This document shows, piece after piece, positions 45,048 to 54,512 of a stretch of DNA of 64,000 nt (positions are counted from its first letter, which is position 1; each line of letters begins with the position of its first letter). Source of the stretch: Deefgea tanakiae (GTDB lineage: Bacteria; Pseudomonadota; Gammaproteobacteria; Burkholderiales; Chitinibacteraceae); assembly GCF_019665765.1 (NCBI RefSeq), contig NZ_CP081150.1:2914001-2978000 (forward strand), read 5' to 3'. Under the pieces are notes generated by a model. That model made no database searches. It was not told where the DNA came from and worked only from the letters and a program-made list of their open reading frames with translations. A program made the translations under genes and the position numbers.

Positions 45048-46032
45048 CATTACTCGAACCCCCATTCTGGTCGCCAAAAATCTATCGCGGCATTACAAAG
45101 TGGCACGTGGTTTTCTCAAAGGCATGGCGACTGTTAAAGCGCTGAATGACGTGTCTTTTGAGCTTTATGCTGGCAAAACATTGGCCGTTGTTGGCGAGTC
45201 GGGATGTGGCAAGTCAACGCTAGCGCGCCAACTCACGCTGATTGAAGAACCCTCATCAGGCCATTTAACCATCGACGAAATCGATATCGCCACAGCAGGA
45301 AAAAGTGCACTTAAATTCTTGCGGCCGAAAGTCCAAATGGTGTTTCAAAACCCATTCGCCAGCTTGAATCCACGCAAAACCATCGGCGATATGCTGAGCG
45401 AGCCACTACTGCTCAATACAGAGTTGAACGCAGAAGAACGTAAAACCCGCGTTCATGAGATGCTAAAAACCGTCGGCCTGCGGCCTGAACATTATCACCG
45501 TTACCCGCATATGTTTTCTGGCGGTCAGCGTCAGCGCGTTGCAATTGCACGCGCGATGATGTTGCAACCTGCTGTATTGGTTGCCGATGAGCCAACTTCT
45601 GCGCTCGACGTATCGATTCAAGCGCAGATTTTAAATCTATTTATGGATTTGCAAGAGCAGCTTGGTACTGCTTATGTGTTTGTCAGCCACAATCTCGCCG
45701 TTGTCGAGCATGTCGCTGATGATGTGATGGTGATGTATTTTGGTAGCACTGTAGAATACGGCCCTAAGCAGATCATTTTCGAGGCACCACTTCATCCGTA
45801 TACACGCGCTCTGATGTCGGCAACGCCGGCGATCCGCGCCGAAAATCGTAGGGAAAAAATCAAACTGGTCGGTGAATTACCTTCACCAATCAACCCACCA
45901 GCGGGCTGTACGTTCCACACGCGCTGCCCCTATGCCAGCGAGCAATGCAAGTCAGAAGTACCGCAACTTCGGATGTACTCAAGCAGAATGATTGCCTGCC
46001 ATCGCTTAGAAGAAATTGAATCTGTAGCTTAA
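45040..46032 (+). CDS. dppF: Dipeptide ABC transporter ATPase DppF
   Basis: A 330-residue ATPase and partner of Dpp[49 protein letters not shown] gives the typical DppF start; then [47 protein letters not shown] and [11 protein letters not shown]. The C-terminal Cys group is [19 protein letters not shown] start at ATG 45040, which overlaps dppD; the earlier reading at 45016 lacks support. Last gene of the dpp operon. Confidence 0.95.
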   Translation: MNDITRTPILVAKNLSRHYKVARGFLKGMATVKALNDVSFELYAGKTLAVVGESGCGKSTLARQLTLIEEPSSGHLTIDEIDIATAGKSALKFLRPKVQMVFQNPFASLNPRKTIGDMLSEPLLLNTELNAEERKTRVHEMLKTVGLRPEHYHRYPHMFSGGQRQRVAIARAMMLQPAVLVADEPTSALDVSIQAQILNLFMDLQEQLGTAYVFVSHNLAVVEHVADDVMVMYFGSTVEYGPKQIIFEAPLHPYTRALMSATPAIRAENRREKIKLVGELPSPINPPAGCTFHTRCPYASEQCKSEVPQLRMYSSRMIACHRLEEIESVA

Positions 46033-46159
46033 TACTTTTAAGTCGATTGGTAGCAAAACCGTGAGTCTAATTCATCCTCTAAGACAACGCGGCAAACGCT
46101 TTTTATAGTAAGAACTTGGGTAATGGCTGTCTCAGCGCTTGGTTCGCCGCGTGGCTTTT

Positions 46160-46822
46160 TCACTCACCCAAGCTTTGCGTTTCGCTCTGCGTATTCGGGG
46201 CTGTGAAGGTATCAAAGCTGATGGCAATTCGGATGCGAGCTTTGACCGCTTGATGCTCGCGCGCACCAGGTTGATAAGTAGCGGCTTGAAAAGCACTGAT
46301 CGCAGATTGTGCCAGTGACTCAGGAAACTCAGGATCTTCTATTTCAACTCGATCAACTTGACCATTTTCGTTGATATAGACACTCAGAACGGTCTCATAG
46401 TGAGCTTGCTTGTGCTCAAAATCTTCAGGATAAGCAAGCGTAATCGTCGTTTGTAATTGGGGCTGCGTTGACAACTGGCTACGTGGCCAATATACCGTTG
46501 GCGCGGCTATTTCTGACTCAATGGGCGTTATTTGAGTCGCCACCGATGTTTTTTGCGGTTGATATTCAGATTCAAGCGGTGCTTTAAGTGCTTTATCAGA
46601 ATTCGAGAGGGTCTTAGTGGCGGAGTCGGTTTTGTTATTAGTCTTTACTCCGAGTAGGCTGACTTGCAAGGGCGCCAGCTGTGTTGGCTTGGTGGTTTTT
46701 CCCACCTGAAGTAGCCCGTGTAGTAGTAGTAAAAAAGCAATCACATGTAAACCAAGCGATAACAATGCCGCCACAGGCAGTGGCGGCAAATCACGCTTTA
46801 GCTCTTGCTTTACGGTTGACAT
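46160..46822 (-). CDS. TonB-like C-terminal domain protein
   Basis: A 220-residue protein with one N-terminal membrane helix (PVAALLSLGLHVIAFLLLLHGLL), a Lys/Ser/Thr/Pro-rich linker of about 90 residues and a C-terminal TonB domain (residues about 140-210: YETVLSVYINENGQVDRVEIEDPEFPESLAQSAISAFQAATYQPGAREHQAVKARIRIAI). TonB passes energy from ExbBD to outer-membrane receptors, but neither exbBD nor a receptor is near. ATG 46822 lies three bases after the pilY1 stop; the linkage to the pilus locus is unusual. Confidence 0.8.
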   Translation of the reverse strand: MSTVKQELKRDLPPLPVAALLSLGLHVIAFLLLLHGLLQVGKTTKPTQLAPLQVSLLGVKTNNKTDSATKTLSNSDKALKAPLESEYQPQKTSVATQITPIESEIAAPTVYWPRSQLSTQPQLQTTITLAYPEDFEHKQAHYETVLSVYINENGQVDRVEIEDPEFPESLAQSAISAFQAATYQPGAREHQAVKARIRIAISFDTFTAPNTQSETQSLGE

Positions 46823-46824
46823 AC

Positions 46825-47768
46825 TCAATCGTGATTCAGCTCACGCCAAGAGGTCCGCTTTGCTGGGCCAATTACGCCAGAGGCGCCAGCCGGAGTGTCT
46901 ACCGGGGTCAGGCTCCCGTCCGTTCCATTGACTATGCTGACCACTCGTCCGTTAGGCAATCGAACCTGTTTAAGGCCGGCGGCAAGTTTATTACCGGGAA
47001 TCAGCTCACCTACCTTATCATTGCTAACGCTAGGTACAAATGACCCCGTCTCGAGATCAAAATAATACATCCACGCATAACCGCCACCTGCACTGCATGG
47101 ATTGCTGGCATTGTTACTAGGTACATTACCAGCAACGGCTAAAATATTGAGCTGCAGCTGCATATCAATATTTACGCGTTCACCTGCAGTCGGTAAATCA
47201 ACATACCAGCCATTTTTGAGCGACCAATCCATACTATTTTTGCTCGCTGTGCGTACTTTTTTGCCGTTGATTTCACCGTCAGTGAGTGTTTGCTTCACTG
47301 AGTTTGGTGAGACTCGGAAATCGCCCCAGCCTGTGTCGGTTGACAGATCCTTGATTGCATAGACCGACTGAACTCCCGTACTGCCCAAGTCGCTATTGCC
47401 CAATAAACGCCCAGTTCCAATCTGCACGACTTTGTAGTTGATGCCATTTTGCTTAACAACTGCCACTTCTGGTTTGATCGTAATGGGCTGAGGCGTATTG
47501 CCAACCGTTAGTGTTGCTAATCTCTGAGCGTCATATCCTGAAGCACCGATATCGTTATTAATGTCAAAGCGCCAAACATTGCCAAGTTGATCACCAGCAT
47601 AAGCGCGGTCAGCCGTATTATCGCCTTCGGAGTCGACCCAGATATTGACGCGAGCTAAGCCACTTGGCGTACCTACATTGCCAACGCCTGTCGAAATCTC
47701 TCGAATTTTTTCGCCTGTTGCCGCATTGAGTACAAACAAGCGACCCACCCCGTCACCGGGGGATATAT
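46825..47768 (-). pseudogene. pilY1: pilY1 (pilus tip/adhesin) C-terminal remnant, truncated by IS
   Basis: The last 314 or so residues of a PilY1/PilC-type protein. The beta-propeller end is recognisable: ISPGDGVGRLFVLNAATGEKI, ARVNIWVDSEGDNTADRAYAGDQLGNVWRFDIN, IGTGRLLGNSD and GQYVFAIKD-like VQSVYAIKDL. PilY1 proteins are usually over 1,000 residues; the first two thirds are missing because the IS element starts at 47769. An ATG inside the IS end (47799) gives an open reading of 324 codons, but it has no signal peptide and the protein could not reach its site. Considered non-functional. Confidence 0.85.
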
Positions 47769-47818
47769 TGAATCGCACCGGGTTTCGCGGCGGCTCCAAT
47801 TCTTGAGAGAATGGCGCT

Positions 47819-48139
47819 ATGAAGAAATCAACTCACTTTTCCCCCGAAGTCCGCGAACGGGCTGTTCGCATGGTCATTGAGCACCTTGCCGAATATCCAT
47901 CTGAATGGGCAACCCTCGTTTCAATTGCCAGCAAAATAGGCTGCACGCCAGAAACGCTGCGCACATGGTGCTGTCGGCAAGGTGGCGATACCGTTCAAGC
48001 CAACAAAAATTCAGCAGAGAACGAACGCATTAAAGCGCTAGAACGCGAAGTGCGCGAACTTAAAAAAGCCAACGAAATTCTGCGACTGGCCAGCGCGTAT
48101 TTCGCACAGGCGGAGCTCGACCGCCGCTTGAAATCGTAA
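47819..48139 (+). CDS. IS3-family transposase OrfA
   Basis: 106 residues. An N-terminal HTH of the IS3/IS911 type ([47 protein letters not shown]) and a leucine-zipper coil ([38 protein letters not shown]), the standard tail. A run of six A and a G at 48062-48068 is a likely -1 slippery site for making the OrfAB fusion transposase. Confidence 0.92.
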   Translation: MKKSTHFSPEVRERAVRMVIEHLAEYPSEWATLVSIASKIGCTPETLRTWCCRQGGDTVQANKNSAENERIKALEREVRELKKANEILRLASAYFAQAELDRRLKS

Positions 48140-49038
48140 GAGGATTCATCGATACCCACCGTGAGCAGCACGGGGTCGAGCCGATCTGCAAGCTATTACA
48201 GGTCGCCCCGTCAGCCTATCGACGTTACGCCGCTCGGCTGCGCAATCCAGCTTTGCGTTGTCAGCGTACCATTCGTGATGAGCAACTGAGCGGTGAAATT
48301 GAGCGTGTCTGGCAATTGAATCATCAGGTGTACGGTGCGGTAAAAGTATGGCGGCAGCTCAAGCGAGATGGACATACTGTGGCGCGCTGTACCGTTGAAC
48401 GCTTGATGCGAAGCCTCGGTTTACGCGGCGTATCGCGTGGCAAAGCGGTGCGAACGACACGTCCCGATCCTGCCGTTGCTTGCCCCCGCGATCATGTAAA
48501 TCGTCAATTCGTAGCCGAACGACCGAATCAACTCTGGGTGTCGGATTTTACCTACGTGTCGACTTGGCAAGGCTTTGTCTATGTAGCTTTTGTGATCGAT
48601 GTTTTTGCTCGTTATATCGTGGGCTGGCGAGTGAGCCGCAACATGCAAACCGAGTTTGTGCTGGATGCGTTGGAGCAAGCCCTTTGGGCGCGACAGCCAG
48701 AGCGTGAGGCGTTGATTCATCACAGCGACCGAGGTTCGCAATATGTTTCGATTCGCTACACCGAACGATTGACTGAAGCTGGCATCGAGCCATCCGTTGG
48801 CACGACCGGTGATAGTTACGACAATGCATTAGCAGAGACGATTAACGGGCTCTACAAAACAGAAGTGATTCACCGTTTGGGACCTTGGAAAAGTCTAGAA
48901 TCCGTGGAACTAGCGACATTGGAATGGGTTTCGTGGTTCAATCAGCATCGTTTGCTGGGGTCGATTGGCCACATTCCACCCGCGGAAGCAGAGGCAAACT
49001 ATTATCGTAATCAAAGCGAGCAGGCCGTGTTGGTCTGA
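48064..49038 (+). CDS. IS3-family transposase OrfB (DDE integrase)
   Basis: The catalytic part, read in the -1 frame relative to OrfA and made by frameshift; an own start at TTG 48253 is less likely to matter. The HTH-21 segment [33 protein letters not shown] precedes the rve domain. The catalytic triad is D (48544-48546, WVSDFTYV), D (48727-48729, [11 protein letters not shown]) and E (48835-48837, [13 protein letters not shown]), with the classical D-x35-E spacing. Reading frames are intact, so the element may still be active. Confidence 0.92.
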   Translation, partial: KSQRNSATGQRVFRTGGARPPLEIVRGFIDTHREQHGVEPICKLLQVAPSAYRRYAARLRNPALRCQRTIRDEQLSGEIERVWQLNHQVYGAVKVWRQLKRDGHTVARCTVERLMRSLGLRGVSRGKAVRTTRPDPAVACPRDHVNRQFVAERPNQLWVSDFTYVSTWQGFVYVAFVIDVFARYIVGWRVSRNMQTEFVLDALEQALWARQPEREALIHHSDRGSQYVSIRYTERLTEAGIEPSVGTTGDSYDNALAETINGLYKTEVIHRLGPWKSLESVELATLEWVSWFNQHRLLGSIGHIPPAEAEANYYRNQSEQAVLV

Positions 49039-49039
49039 C

Positions 49040-49501
49040 TCAAACCAAACAGCCTCCGCGAAACTCGGTGCGATTCACTGAGACTAACCAGCAGGCCTTA
49101 CCTGATACAGCCGCACCTTTATATTTGGTCGTTGCCTTCACATTAGTGTCGGTCAGCGTGTAAATATGATCGTTACTCGACTGCAGACTGCCTGTGGCTT
49201 TTAAAGTGTAGCTTTGTGCATCAGCTGCTAGCGCACAGCTAATCGTAAAAAATCGATCACTCGTTAGGCTGACTACTTGACTGGTGTTATAGCCACATTG
49301 ATTTGAGGCACCGTAGTTGCGGTTATCTTGATAAAACTGCTCAAGCTTGAGTCGTAACGTCGAGAGCGAACTCGCCGCTTCAAGCGCTTTAGCGCGGCGC
49401 ACATAATCGCCATAGGCAGGGATGGCGATGGACGCCAAAATACCAATAATGGCGATCGTGATCATTAATTCGATCAAGGTAAAACCTGCAGCTTTTGACA
49501 T
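49040..49501 (-). CDS. Type IV pilin-like protein, 3' end altered by IS
   Basis: A minor-pilin (PilE-like) protein of about 153 residues. The prepilin leader is MSKAAG followed by FTLIELMITIAIIGILASIAIPAY, with the peptidase cut after G6 and the conserved Glu at mature position 5. The globular part has the usual YVRRAKALEAASSLSTLRLKLEQFYQDNRNY and a pair of Cys (C89-like CGYNTS, CALAADAQSYTLKA, ACWLV). AAAGG precedes ATG 49501. The IS right end is at 49077, so the last 12 residues (RTEFRGGCLV) and the stop are encoded by the IS; the natural end is lost. Confidence 0.85.
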   Translation of the reverse strand: MSKAAGFTLIELMITIAIIGILASIAIPAYGDYVRRAKALEAASSLSTLRLKLEQFYQDNRNYGASNQCGYNTSQVVSLTSDRFFTISCALAADAQSYTLKATGSLQSSNDHIYTLTDTNVKATTKYKGAAVSGKACWLVSVNRTEFRGGCLV

Positions 49502-49558
49502 AACTGTTAACCTTTCTTTGTTCAAACTTGCAATTTTTGTACTGCCAATAAAAACCAC

Positions 49559-50087
49559 GTTAAGTCATTGCGCCGATTGACCCAACAAAATTGGGTTGAT
49601 GCAACAATCAAACGTGTGGTCAGCAACTACTTGAAGCGAGGTTTAATGCTGGTCTATTGATAGACGGCTCAAGCATTAATATATTATGAGATGCTTATAT
49701 GCTAAGAACTTGTTCCGCTGATCGAAAATAGAACAGATGTTTCAGTAATTGGCAAAGCTGACCGATTGTGCTAGCTAACTAACTGATCTAAATAAAGATA
49801 TCCTGATTTAATCGAGCTACCGCTCTCAGTGCCGCTGCATTACAACCTCTGTCAGAACAAATGCGACCCACTCCAATAAAACGTGTAGAGCTTCGCGTAT
49901 TTCCGTGCATACCACCAAATTCATCCGGTCAGCTGTTGAGTACCATCGATTAAATACACATGATCTCGTTGCGCAGCACCATGCTCTATCTAAAGTGAGA
50001 TCAACCGCTTTAGTGTGCTTCGTGTAATGCGGGACGATGAGGAAGATTGATTTTGGGTATTGGGCGAAAAGTAAAAGCCAGTTTTGC
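49559..50087. other. Intergenic stretch with one doubtful small ORF
   Basis: About 530 bases. I see no clear gene. A minus-strand ORF at 49788-49910 (40 codons, MHGNTRSSTRFIGVGRIC.., two Cys) has no good ribosome site. A 21-base motif next to the pilin gene (49551-49571) recurs with 18 of 21 matches at 56153-56173. Longer minus readings overlap the histidine kinase gene in another frame and are rejected. Confidence 0.3.
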
Positions 50088-52466
50088 TTAAAATGGCAGC
50101 GTAATTGTAATCTGTGTGCCCTGGGTGGGCGTACTACTGAGCGAAATGTCGCCACCCAAGCGGCCATGAACTACTGAATAGACTTGATAGAGGCCGAGTC
50201 CGCTGCGGCCTTGACCAAATTGGGTGGTGTAAAAAGGATCGAATACTCTTTTCTGCGCCGCTGGTTCAATCCCCACACCGTTATCGTGATAGATCAGACT
50301 GATTAAATGATCCGCAGTGATCATCGATTCAATCTCAATTTTGCCTGCCGAATTAGGCGTAAAAGCATGTAGTAATGAGTTTTGAATCAGTTGATTCAGA
50401 ATCATCTCGATTTCACTGCGATAACTATTGAGTGTCAGTTGCGGATCGATTCGATTTTCTATTGTGATCAAGCGATGCTGCTCTGGCAGGGTTAAATGCT
50501 GAATGACATTGTCTAGCACATCAAACAGACACACTGTTTGCGTATCGTGCGATGGCCTTTCGCTGCTTAATTGCTTTAAATCATGAATCAAATCACTGGC
50601 TCGACGCGCATTTCGTTCGATCAGCTCGCTAATCTCTTGGCCTTGCACCAAGTACTGATCAACTTGTGATTTCTTGATCGCTCCGCTTTTCAGTTGCTGA
50701 TTGATGGCACGACTTTGTGAAGTCAGCGTGGTCGATGCCGTCAAAATACTGCCTAAGGGTGTATTCAACTCATGGGCAAATCCAGCGACTAAATGACCTA
50801 AGGCAGCCAGTTTCTCTGCTTGCACTAACTTCCCGCGCGCTTGCTCAAGCGCTTGCGTACGCTCATTGACGCGGGTTTCTAATTCATCATTCTGTTGTTG
50901 TAGGCGGGTATTGAGTCCTGCGATTTGTTCTACATAGGATTGCTGCCGATACTGCGCTAATGCTCGGGTTGCCAACAAGCCTAATTGCTGAGCATGTTGC
51001 ACTTCATCACGACGCCAGTTTCTTTGTCCACCCAAATGCTCGCAAGCCAGCATCGCTATGGTTTCATTATTTAAGCGAACCGGAATCAACAAGACCGCAG
51101 CAATGCCTTGCGCTTGCAACGCGTACTCGCTCCACTGCCAAGTGAATAAATGTTGCGCCGCTGAATGCGCAATAATGATTTCACCCGCCTCTAATTGCCT
51201 TAGCAAGGCCGATAATGATTCGCGCTCAACATCAGGACCAAGTACAAGAGGCTCTGCTTGGGCGTTACTACGAGCGATACAACTGAGGCAATCAGGCTTT
51301 GACCATTGCCAGAAACTCGCCTGAGCGACTTTAAGTGCCCGACATGCCGTGACACACAGGGTAGTACTTAAGCTGAGTAAATCATTATTTTCTATCGACA
51401 GATTGCTCGCTAAATCCAACAATATTTGATCGGGGTTGTGTAATAAACCAGACAGCTGCGCAACTTGCTGCAAAGGGTCACGGCGAGCCGCTTGATGGAT
51501 TTGCAGCTCGATCCGCTGCGCTTCGCGCTGCGCTAAAAGCGCAACAGCGAGATCGCCAACTCGCTCACAAATCTGGCTTTGCAAATTCAATAAAAGCATT
51601 TTTGGGTGTAGGGCGCCCGCTTCATCGGCGACTTGAATGCCATGATAGATTTGCTGCAGCGCTTCTTTGGGCTGATTCATGCTTAGAAAACACTCAGCCC
51701 GCAAACGCAATATTTGTGTGAGTGCCCATTTATAGCCGCTCCGCTCGGCAATGATTTGTGCCGACTCAAGCGAAACCGCAGCCCGAGAAAACACATGCAT
51801 CGCCAATTGGACTTCGCCAATGCGCATTAAACACTCAGCTACATCGTCCTCATGATTGAGCTGCCGTGCTGTATCCAATGCAAAATTAAAAGCGGCTAAA
51901 GCTTCATCGCTGCGGCGTAGCCGATGCAGATTCACGCCTAAATTGATATGAGCTTGTAATTGCAACCAATCATCACCCAAGACTTGGCTTCGGTCGATGG
52001 CTTCTTGGTGCATTTCGACTGCTGAGCTGGGGTCGCCCAAGGCATCGTAGATTTGCCCAACGCCCATTTTGGCCTTAATCCAAGCGCCATACTCTGCCGA
52101 TAATTCGGCAACTTCAAGGCAACGCCCCCATGTTTGCATCGCTTCTTGGTATTGCGCAGCCGCGTAGTAAGCGCGCCCAATTAAATTGAGTAATCGGGCT
52201 TCAGCAGCAAACAGATGGTGATTTTGTGCCATTTGCAGCGCTTCGTACTGCAAATCTAAAATCGCGATGCCGTAGGTGACTTGCGATTGCATCTCAATGG
52301 CACGAATAAAGCCCACAGCATCATGCTGAAGCCTTGATTCAGCCATCAGTGCTTCAATCATTTGCTGCGCTAGCTCGCGATCGCGATGTAATAGTTGCTC
52401 GATCTGCGCGATTCGATCGGCAAACTCAGGCATAGAACTCATCGGATGGGCTTGCGAAAGCTGCAT
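50088..52466 (-). CDS. TPR-GAF hybrid histidine kinase
   Basis: A 792-residue soluble kinase. Residues 20-330 are TPR repeats (such as LLNLIGRAYYAAAQYQEAMQTWGRCLEVA and INLGVNLHRLRRSDEALAAFNFALDTA). Residues 360-520 are a GAF domain (SLSTTLCVTACRALKVAQASFWQW, IAAVLLIPVRLNNETIAMLACEHLG). A coiled coil follows, then the HisKA part LAALGHLVAGFAHELNTPLGSIL with the phospho-His, and the ATPase domain with LNQLIQNSLLHAF, HDNGVGIEPA, FDPFYTTQFGQGRSGLGL. No receiver domain and no membrane segment. No response regulator gene is near. Start could be any of three ATGs near the N-terminus. Confidence 0.9.
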   Translation of the reverse strand: MQLSQAHPMSSMPEFADRIAQIEQLLHRDRELAQQMIEALMAESRLQHDAVGFIRAIEMQSQVTYGIAILDLQYEALQMAQNHHLFAAEARLLNLIGRAYYAAAQYQEAMQTWGRCLEVAELSAEYGAWIKAKMGVGQIYDALGDPSSAVEMHQEAIDRSQVLGDDWLQLQAHINLGVNLHRLRRSDEALAAFNFALDTARQLNHEDDVAECLMRIGEVQLAMHVFSRAAVSLESAQIIAERSGYKWALTQILRLRAECFLSMNQPKEALQQIYHGIQVADEAGALHPKMLLLNLQSQICERVGDLAVALLAQREAQRIELQIHQAARRDPLQQVAQLSGLLHNPDQILLDLASNLSIENNDLLSLSTTLCVTACRALKVAQASFWQWSKPDCLSCIARSNAQAEPLVLGPDVERESLSALLRQLEAGEIIIAHSAAQHLFTWQWSEYALQAQGIAAVLLIPVRLNNETIAMLACEHLGGQRNWRRDEVQHAQQLGLLATRALAQYRQQSYVEQIAGLNTRLQQQNDELETRVNERTQALEQARGKLVQAEKLAALGHLVAGFAHELNTPLGSILTASTTLTSQSRAINQQLKSGAIKKSQVDQYLVQGQEISELIERNARRASDLIHDLKQLSSERPSHDTQTVCLFDVLDNVIQHLTLPEQHRLITIENRIDPQLTLNSYRSEIEMILNQLIQNSLLHAFTPNSAGKIEIESMITADHLISLIYHDNGVGIEPAAQKRVFDPFYTTQFGQGRSGLGLYQVYSVVHGRLGGDISLSSTPTQGTQITITLPF

Positions 52467-52539
52467 GATAGTCGCGGCTTGAAAAGATAACGCTTGAGTT
52501 TAGCCGCCATGCTGAAAGAATGCACGGCAAAAAGACCGA

Positions 52540-52558
52540 CGTCGCACTCACTGCGACG
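52540..52558. other. Hairpin upstream of the TPR kinase gene
   Basis: CGTCGCA-CTCAC-TGCGACG, perfect 7-bp stem in the 257-base gap between the methyltransferase and the TPR kinase. It is unassigned; its GTCGCA core also occurs in the hairpin before rhlE. Confidence 0.35.
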
Positions 52559-52723
52559 GGCATATTTGAGGAGCTTCAAGGCGCACTTTTCTGATCAGGT
52601 GATAGGCAAGTGCTGCACTTGAGATCTAATCGTGCTTAGCGCCACTCAGTTGATGCATCAACCAGCAGGCCTTATGCACAAAAAAGATTAAGTCGTATAG
52701 CAAATGACTAAGGATCGATCAGC

Positions 52724-53389
52724 CTAGCGCTTAAATAGCAAAGTCATACCATCTCCAGCAGGGAGCATGGCATGCTCAACACGGGGATCATCACGGAGCT
52801 GGCGATTAAATTCATGCAAGATTTTTACGCTGGCGGGGTGATTTGGTTTCGGATTAGCAACGCGGCCACCGAGGAACATATTGTCCAAAATAATCAGCCC
52901 GCCAGGGCGCACTAACTGCAAAGCAAAATCGTAGTAGGTTGGGTAATACGGCTTGTCGGCGTCGATGAGCATGCAATCAAACGTAGCGGAATGGCCTTCG
53001 GCCACCAGCGTTTCAAGTGAGAAAACAGCAGCCTGCAGTTTGAGGGTAATTTGCGACTCAACGCCCGCTTTTTTCCACCATTGTTGGGCAATTTTGGTGA
53101 ACTCTTCGACCAAATCGCAGGCAATTACGCGGCCAGTAGGCCCCATCGCCAACGCGGCAGCAATTGAGCTATAGCCAGTAAAAGTGCCGACTTCGAGGTA
53201 TTTTTGTGCCTTAATCAAGCGCAATAGAAAAATCAATAGCGCCCCTTGCTCGGGAGAAAGCTGCATTTTGGCTTGCTTATGCTGTGCAGTGAATTCGCGT
53301 AACTCACCCAATATCGCAGGCTCCCGCAAAGCGGTATCCAAGTAATACGAACGCATTTCATCATTGAGAGAGAGTGTTTCACGAGACAT
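52724..53389 (-). CDS. SAM-dependent O-methyltransferase (family 3)
   Basis: A 221-residue soluble methyltransferase, class I Rossmann fold. SAM motif I is VGTFTGYSSIAAALAMG, then VIACDLVEEF, the metal/substrate motif LIDADKPYYPTYYDFAL and RPGGLIILDNMFLGGRV. These match the divalent-metal-dependent caffeoyl-CoA / catechol O-methyltransferase type. Q-G-A-L-L... of the N-terminal helix is also present. Its substrate is unknown. Monocistronic. Confidence 0.92.
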   Translation of the reverse strand: MSRETLSLNDEMRSYYLDTALREPAILGELREFTAQHKQAKMQLSPEQGALLIFLLRLIKAQKYLEVGTFTGYSSIAAALAMGPTGRVIACDLVEEFTKIAQQWWKKAGVESQITLKLQAAVFSLETLVAEGHSATFDCMLIDADKPYYPTYYDFALQLVRPGGLIILDNMFLGGRVANPKPNHPASVKILHEFNRQLRDDPRVEHAMLPAGDGMTLLFKR

Positions 53390-53429
53390 GGCATATCAAC
53401 AGTGCGGCAAAAGAAGGATTATACCGCGA

Positions 53430-54512
53430 CTAGTCGCCAGTTAAGCGCGCTTGCAGTTTTGCCAATTCAAAGGCGATTTCAATCTCTTTCAAACGTTGCT
53501 GCGCGCGTCGACTTAAACGCAAGACTGAGCGTTGCTCTGTTTGAGTTTGGCAAATCAATTTATGTAGCCGCTTATGGTAATGCAGAGCTTGTAAATTATC
53601 GCCAAGATCGACATACAGATAGGCCAATATTTCATTCGCCTCAATACCCAGCGCGGCCAATTGATTCTGATCGCAAATTTCACAAGCGACACTCAAACAC
53701 TCAACCGCATGCTCTGGCTCTTCCAACTTTAAAAAGGCGCGACCTAAAGCCAGCAAGGCATGCCCTTCACCCCATGAATTACGGCATTTCCGATAAATGC
53801 TATAAGCGCGACTCAGAAACTCTTGCGCCTCGGCAAATTGGCTTAGTTCAAAATAAACCATTCCGCGATAAAACACGACTTCGCCCAGCCAGGCAGGACG
53901 ATCATAGCCCGAATCAAACGCTTTTTGCGCTTCATCGAGCGCCTGCAGCACCACAGTAAAGTCTCTCAGCCGAAATGCATCAGCAGCAATATTGATATTA
54001 ATTTCAGCGTTTAGGGCTACGCGGTTGAGTGATTTTGCCGCCAACAAAGCCAACTGATGATAGTAGATGGCCTTGGTATAGTCTCCTAGCGCATAGTAGA
54101 ACTTGCCTATACCAATATACGCTAGGGTAGTGCCTTGTACATTGTGATCCAGCCCCGCTAACTCAAGCGAGGTAAGCCAAGCGTCTAAGGACTTAAAATA
54201 CGCCATTGCGTCATACAACATCTGGCCTAGCACCCGATAGGCCGAAGTTAAATCTTCATTGAGTTGCTCGTACTTGAGGTAGCGGATGACTTCATTTTGC
54301 AATCGAATCGCCGCCGATTTATCGGCTAAGCGCTTCAATACACGCGCCTCTGTTTGCATCGCCAACGCGATCTGGCGGGGGACGCGCGCCGTCAAGGCGT
54401 CTTGATAAAACGCTTTAGCCGCCGCGAGTGCGCTTGGATAATCCAGATCGGCAAGCCGAACGATTTCATTGCATTGTGCGATCAAGTCTTCGTGGGAACG
54501 CTCAAGCATCAT
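53430..54512 (-). CDS. TPR-repeat adaptor protein
   Basis: A soluble 360-residue all-helical protein made of about eight TPR repeats (AYRVLGQMLYDAMAYFKSLDAWLTSLELA, AYIGIGKFYYALGDYTKAIYYHQLALLAAKSL, GHALLALGRAFLKLEEPEHAVECLSVA) and a charged C-terminal helix. It lacks an output domain, so it may be a partner or scaffold. It starts at ATG 54512 (or 54509), inside the end of the TPR-GGDEF gene, so the two are translationally coupled. Confidence 0.85.
   Translation of the reverse strand: MMLERSHEDLIAQCNEIVRLADLDYPSALAAAKAFYQDALTARVPRQIALAMQTEARVLKRLADKSAAIRLQNEVIRYLKYEQLNEDLTSAYRVLGQMLYDAMAYFKSLDAWLTSLELAGLDHNVQGTTLAYIGIGKFYYALGDYTKAIYYHQLALLAAKSLNRVALNAEININIAADAFRLRDFTVVLQALDEAQKAFDSGYDRPAWLGEVVFYRGMVYFELSQFAEAQEFLSRAYSIYRKCRNSWGEGHALLALGRAFLKLEEPEHAVECLSVACEICDQNQLAALGIEANEILAYLYVDLGDNLQALHYHKRLHKLICQTQTEQRSVLRLSRRAQQRLKEIEIAFELAKLQARLTGD

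Larger units (their letters stand above)
47769..49077 (+). mobile_element. IS3-family insertion sequence (about 1.31 kb)
   Basis: Complete element with imperfect terminal inverted repeats of about 27 bases (25 match): both ends begin TGAATCGCACCG and end in GGCT. TG..CA tips and two overlapping ORFs with a DDE core place it in IS3. No 3-4 base target duplication is present: the left flank is TAT and the right flank CTG. The absence suggests that a deletion or recombination followed insertion. Confidence 0.92.

Noticed and set aside
46033-46159. CGCGGC..GCCGCG inverted repeat after dppF
   Set aside because: The loop is about 60 bases and there is no U-run; too weak to call a terminator.
49501-49560. 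Possible sigma-54 promoter for the pilin (TGGCAG..TTGC)
   Set aside because: The GG and GC are 13 bases apart; sigma-54 needs ten.
49826-50167. A 113-codon minus-strand frame after the TPR kinase
   Set aside because: It overlaps the end of the kinase gene in another frame and shows no domain, no ribosome site and unusual composition.
53402-53959. A 185-codon plus-strand frame
   Set aside because: It is antisense to the TPR adaptor gene, with no domain and a shadow-like composition.
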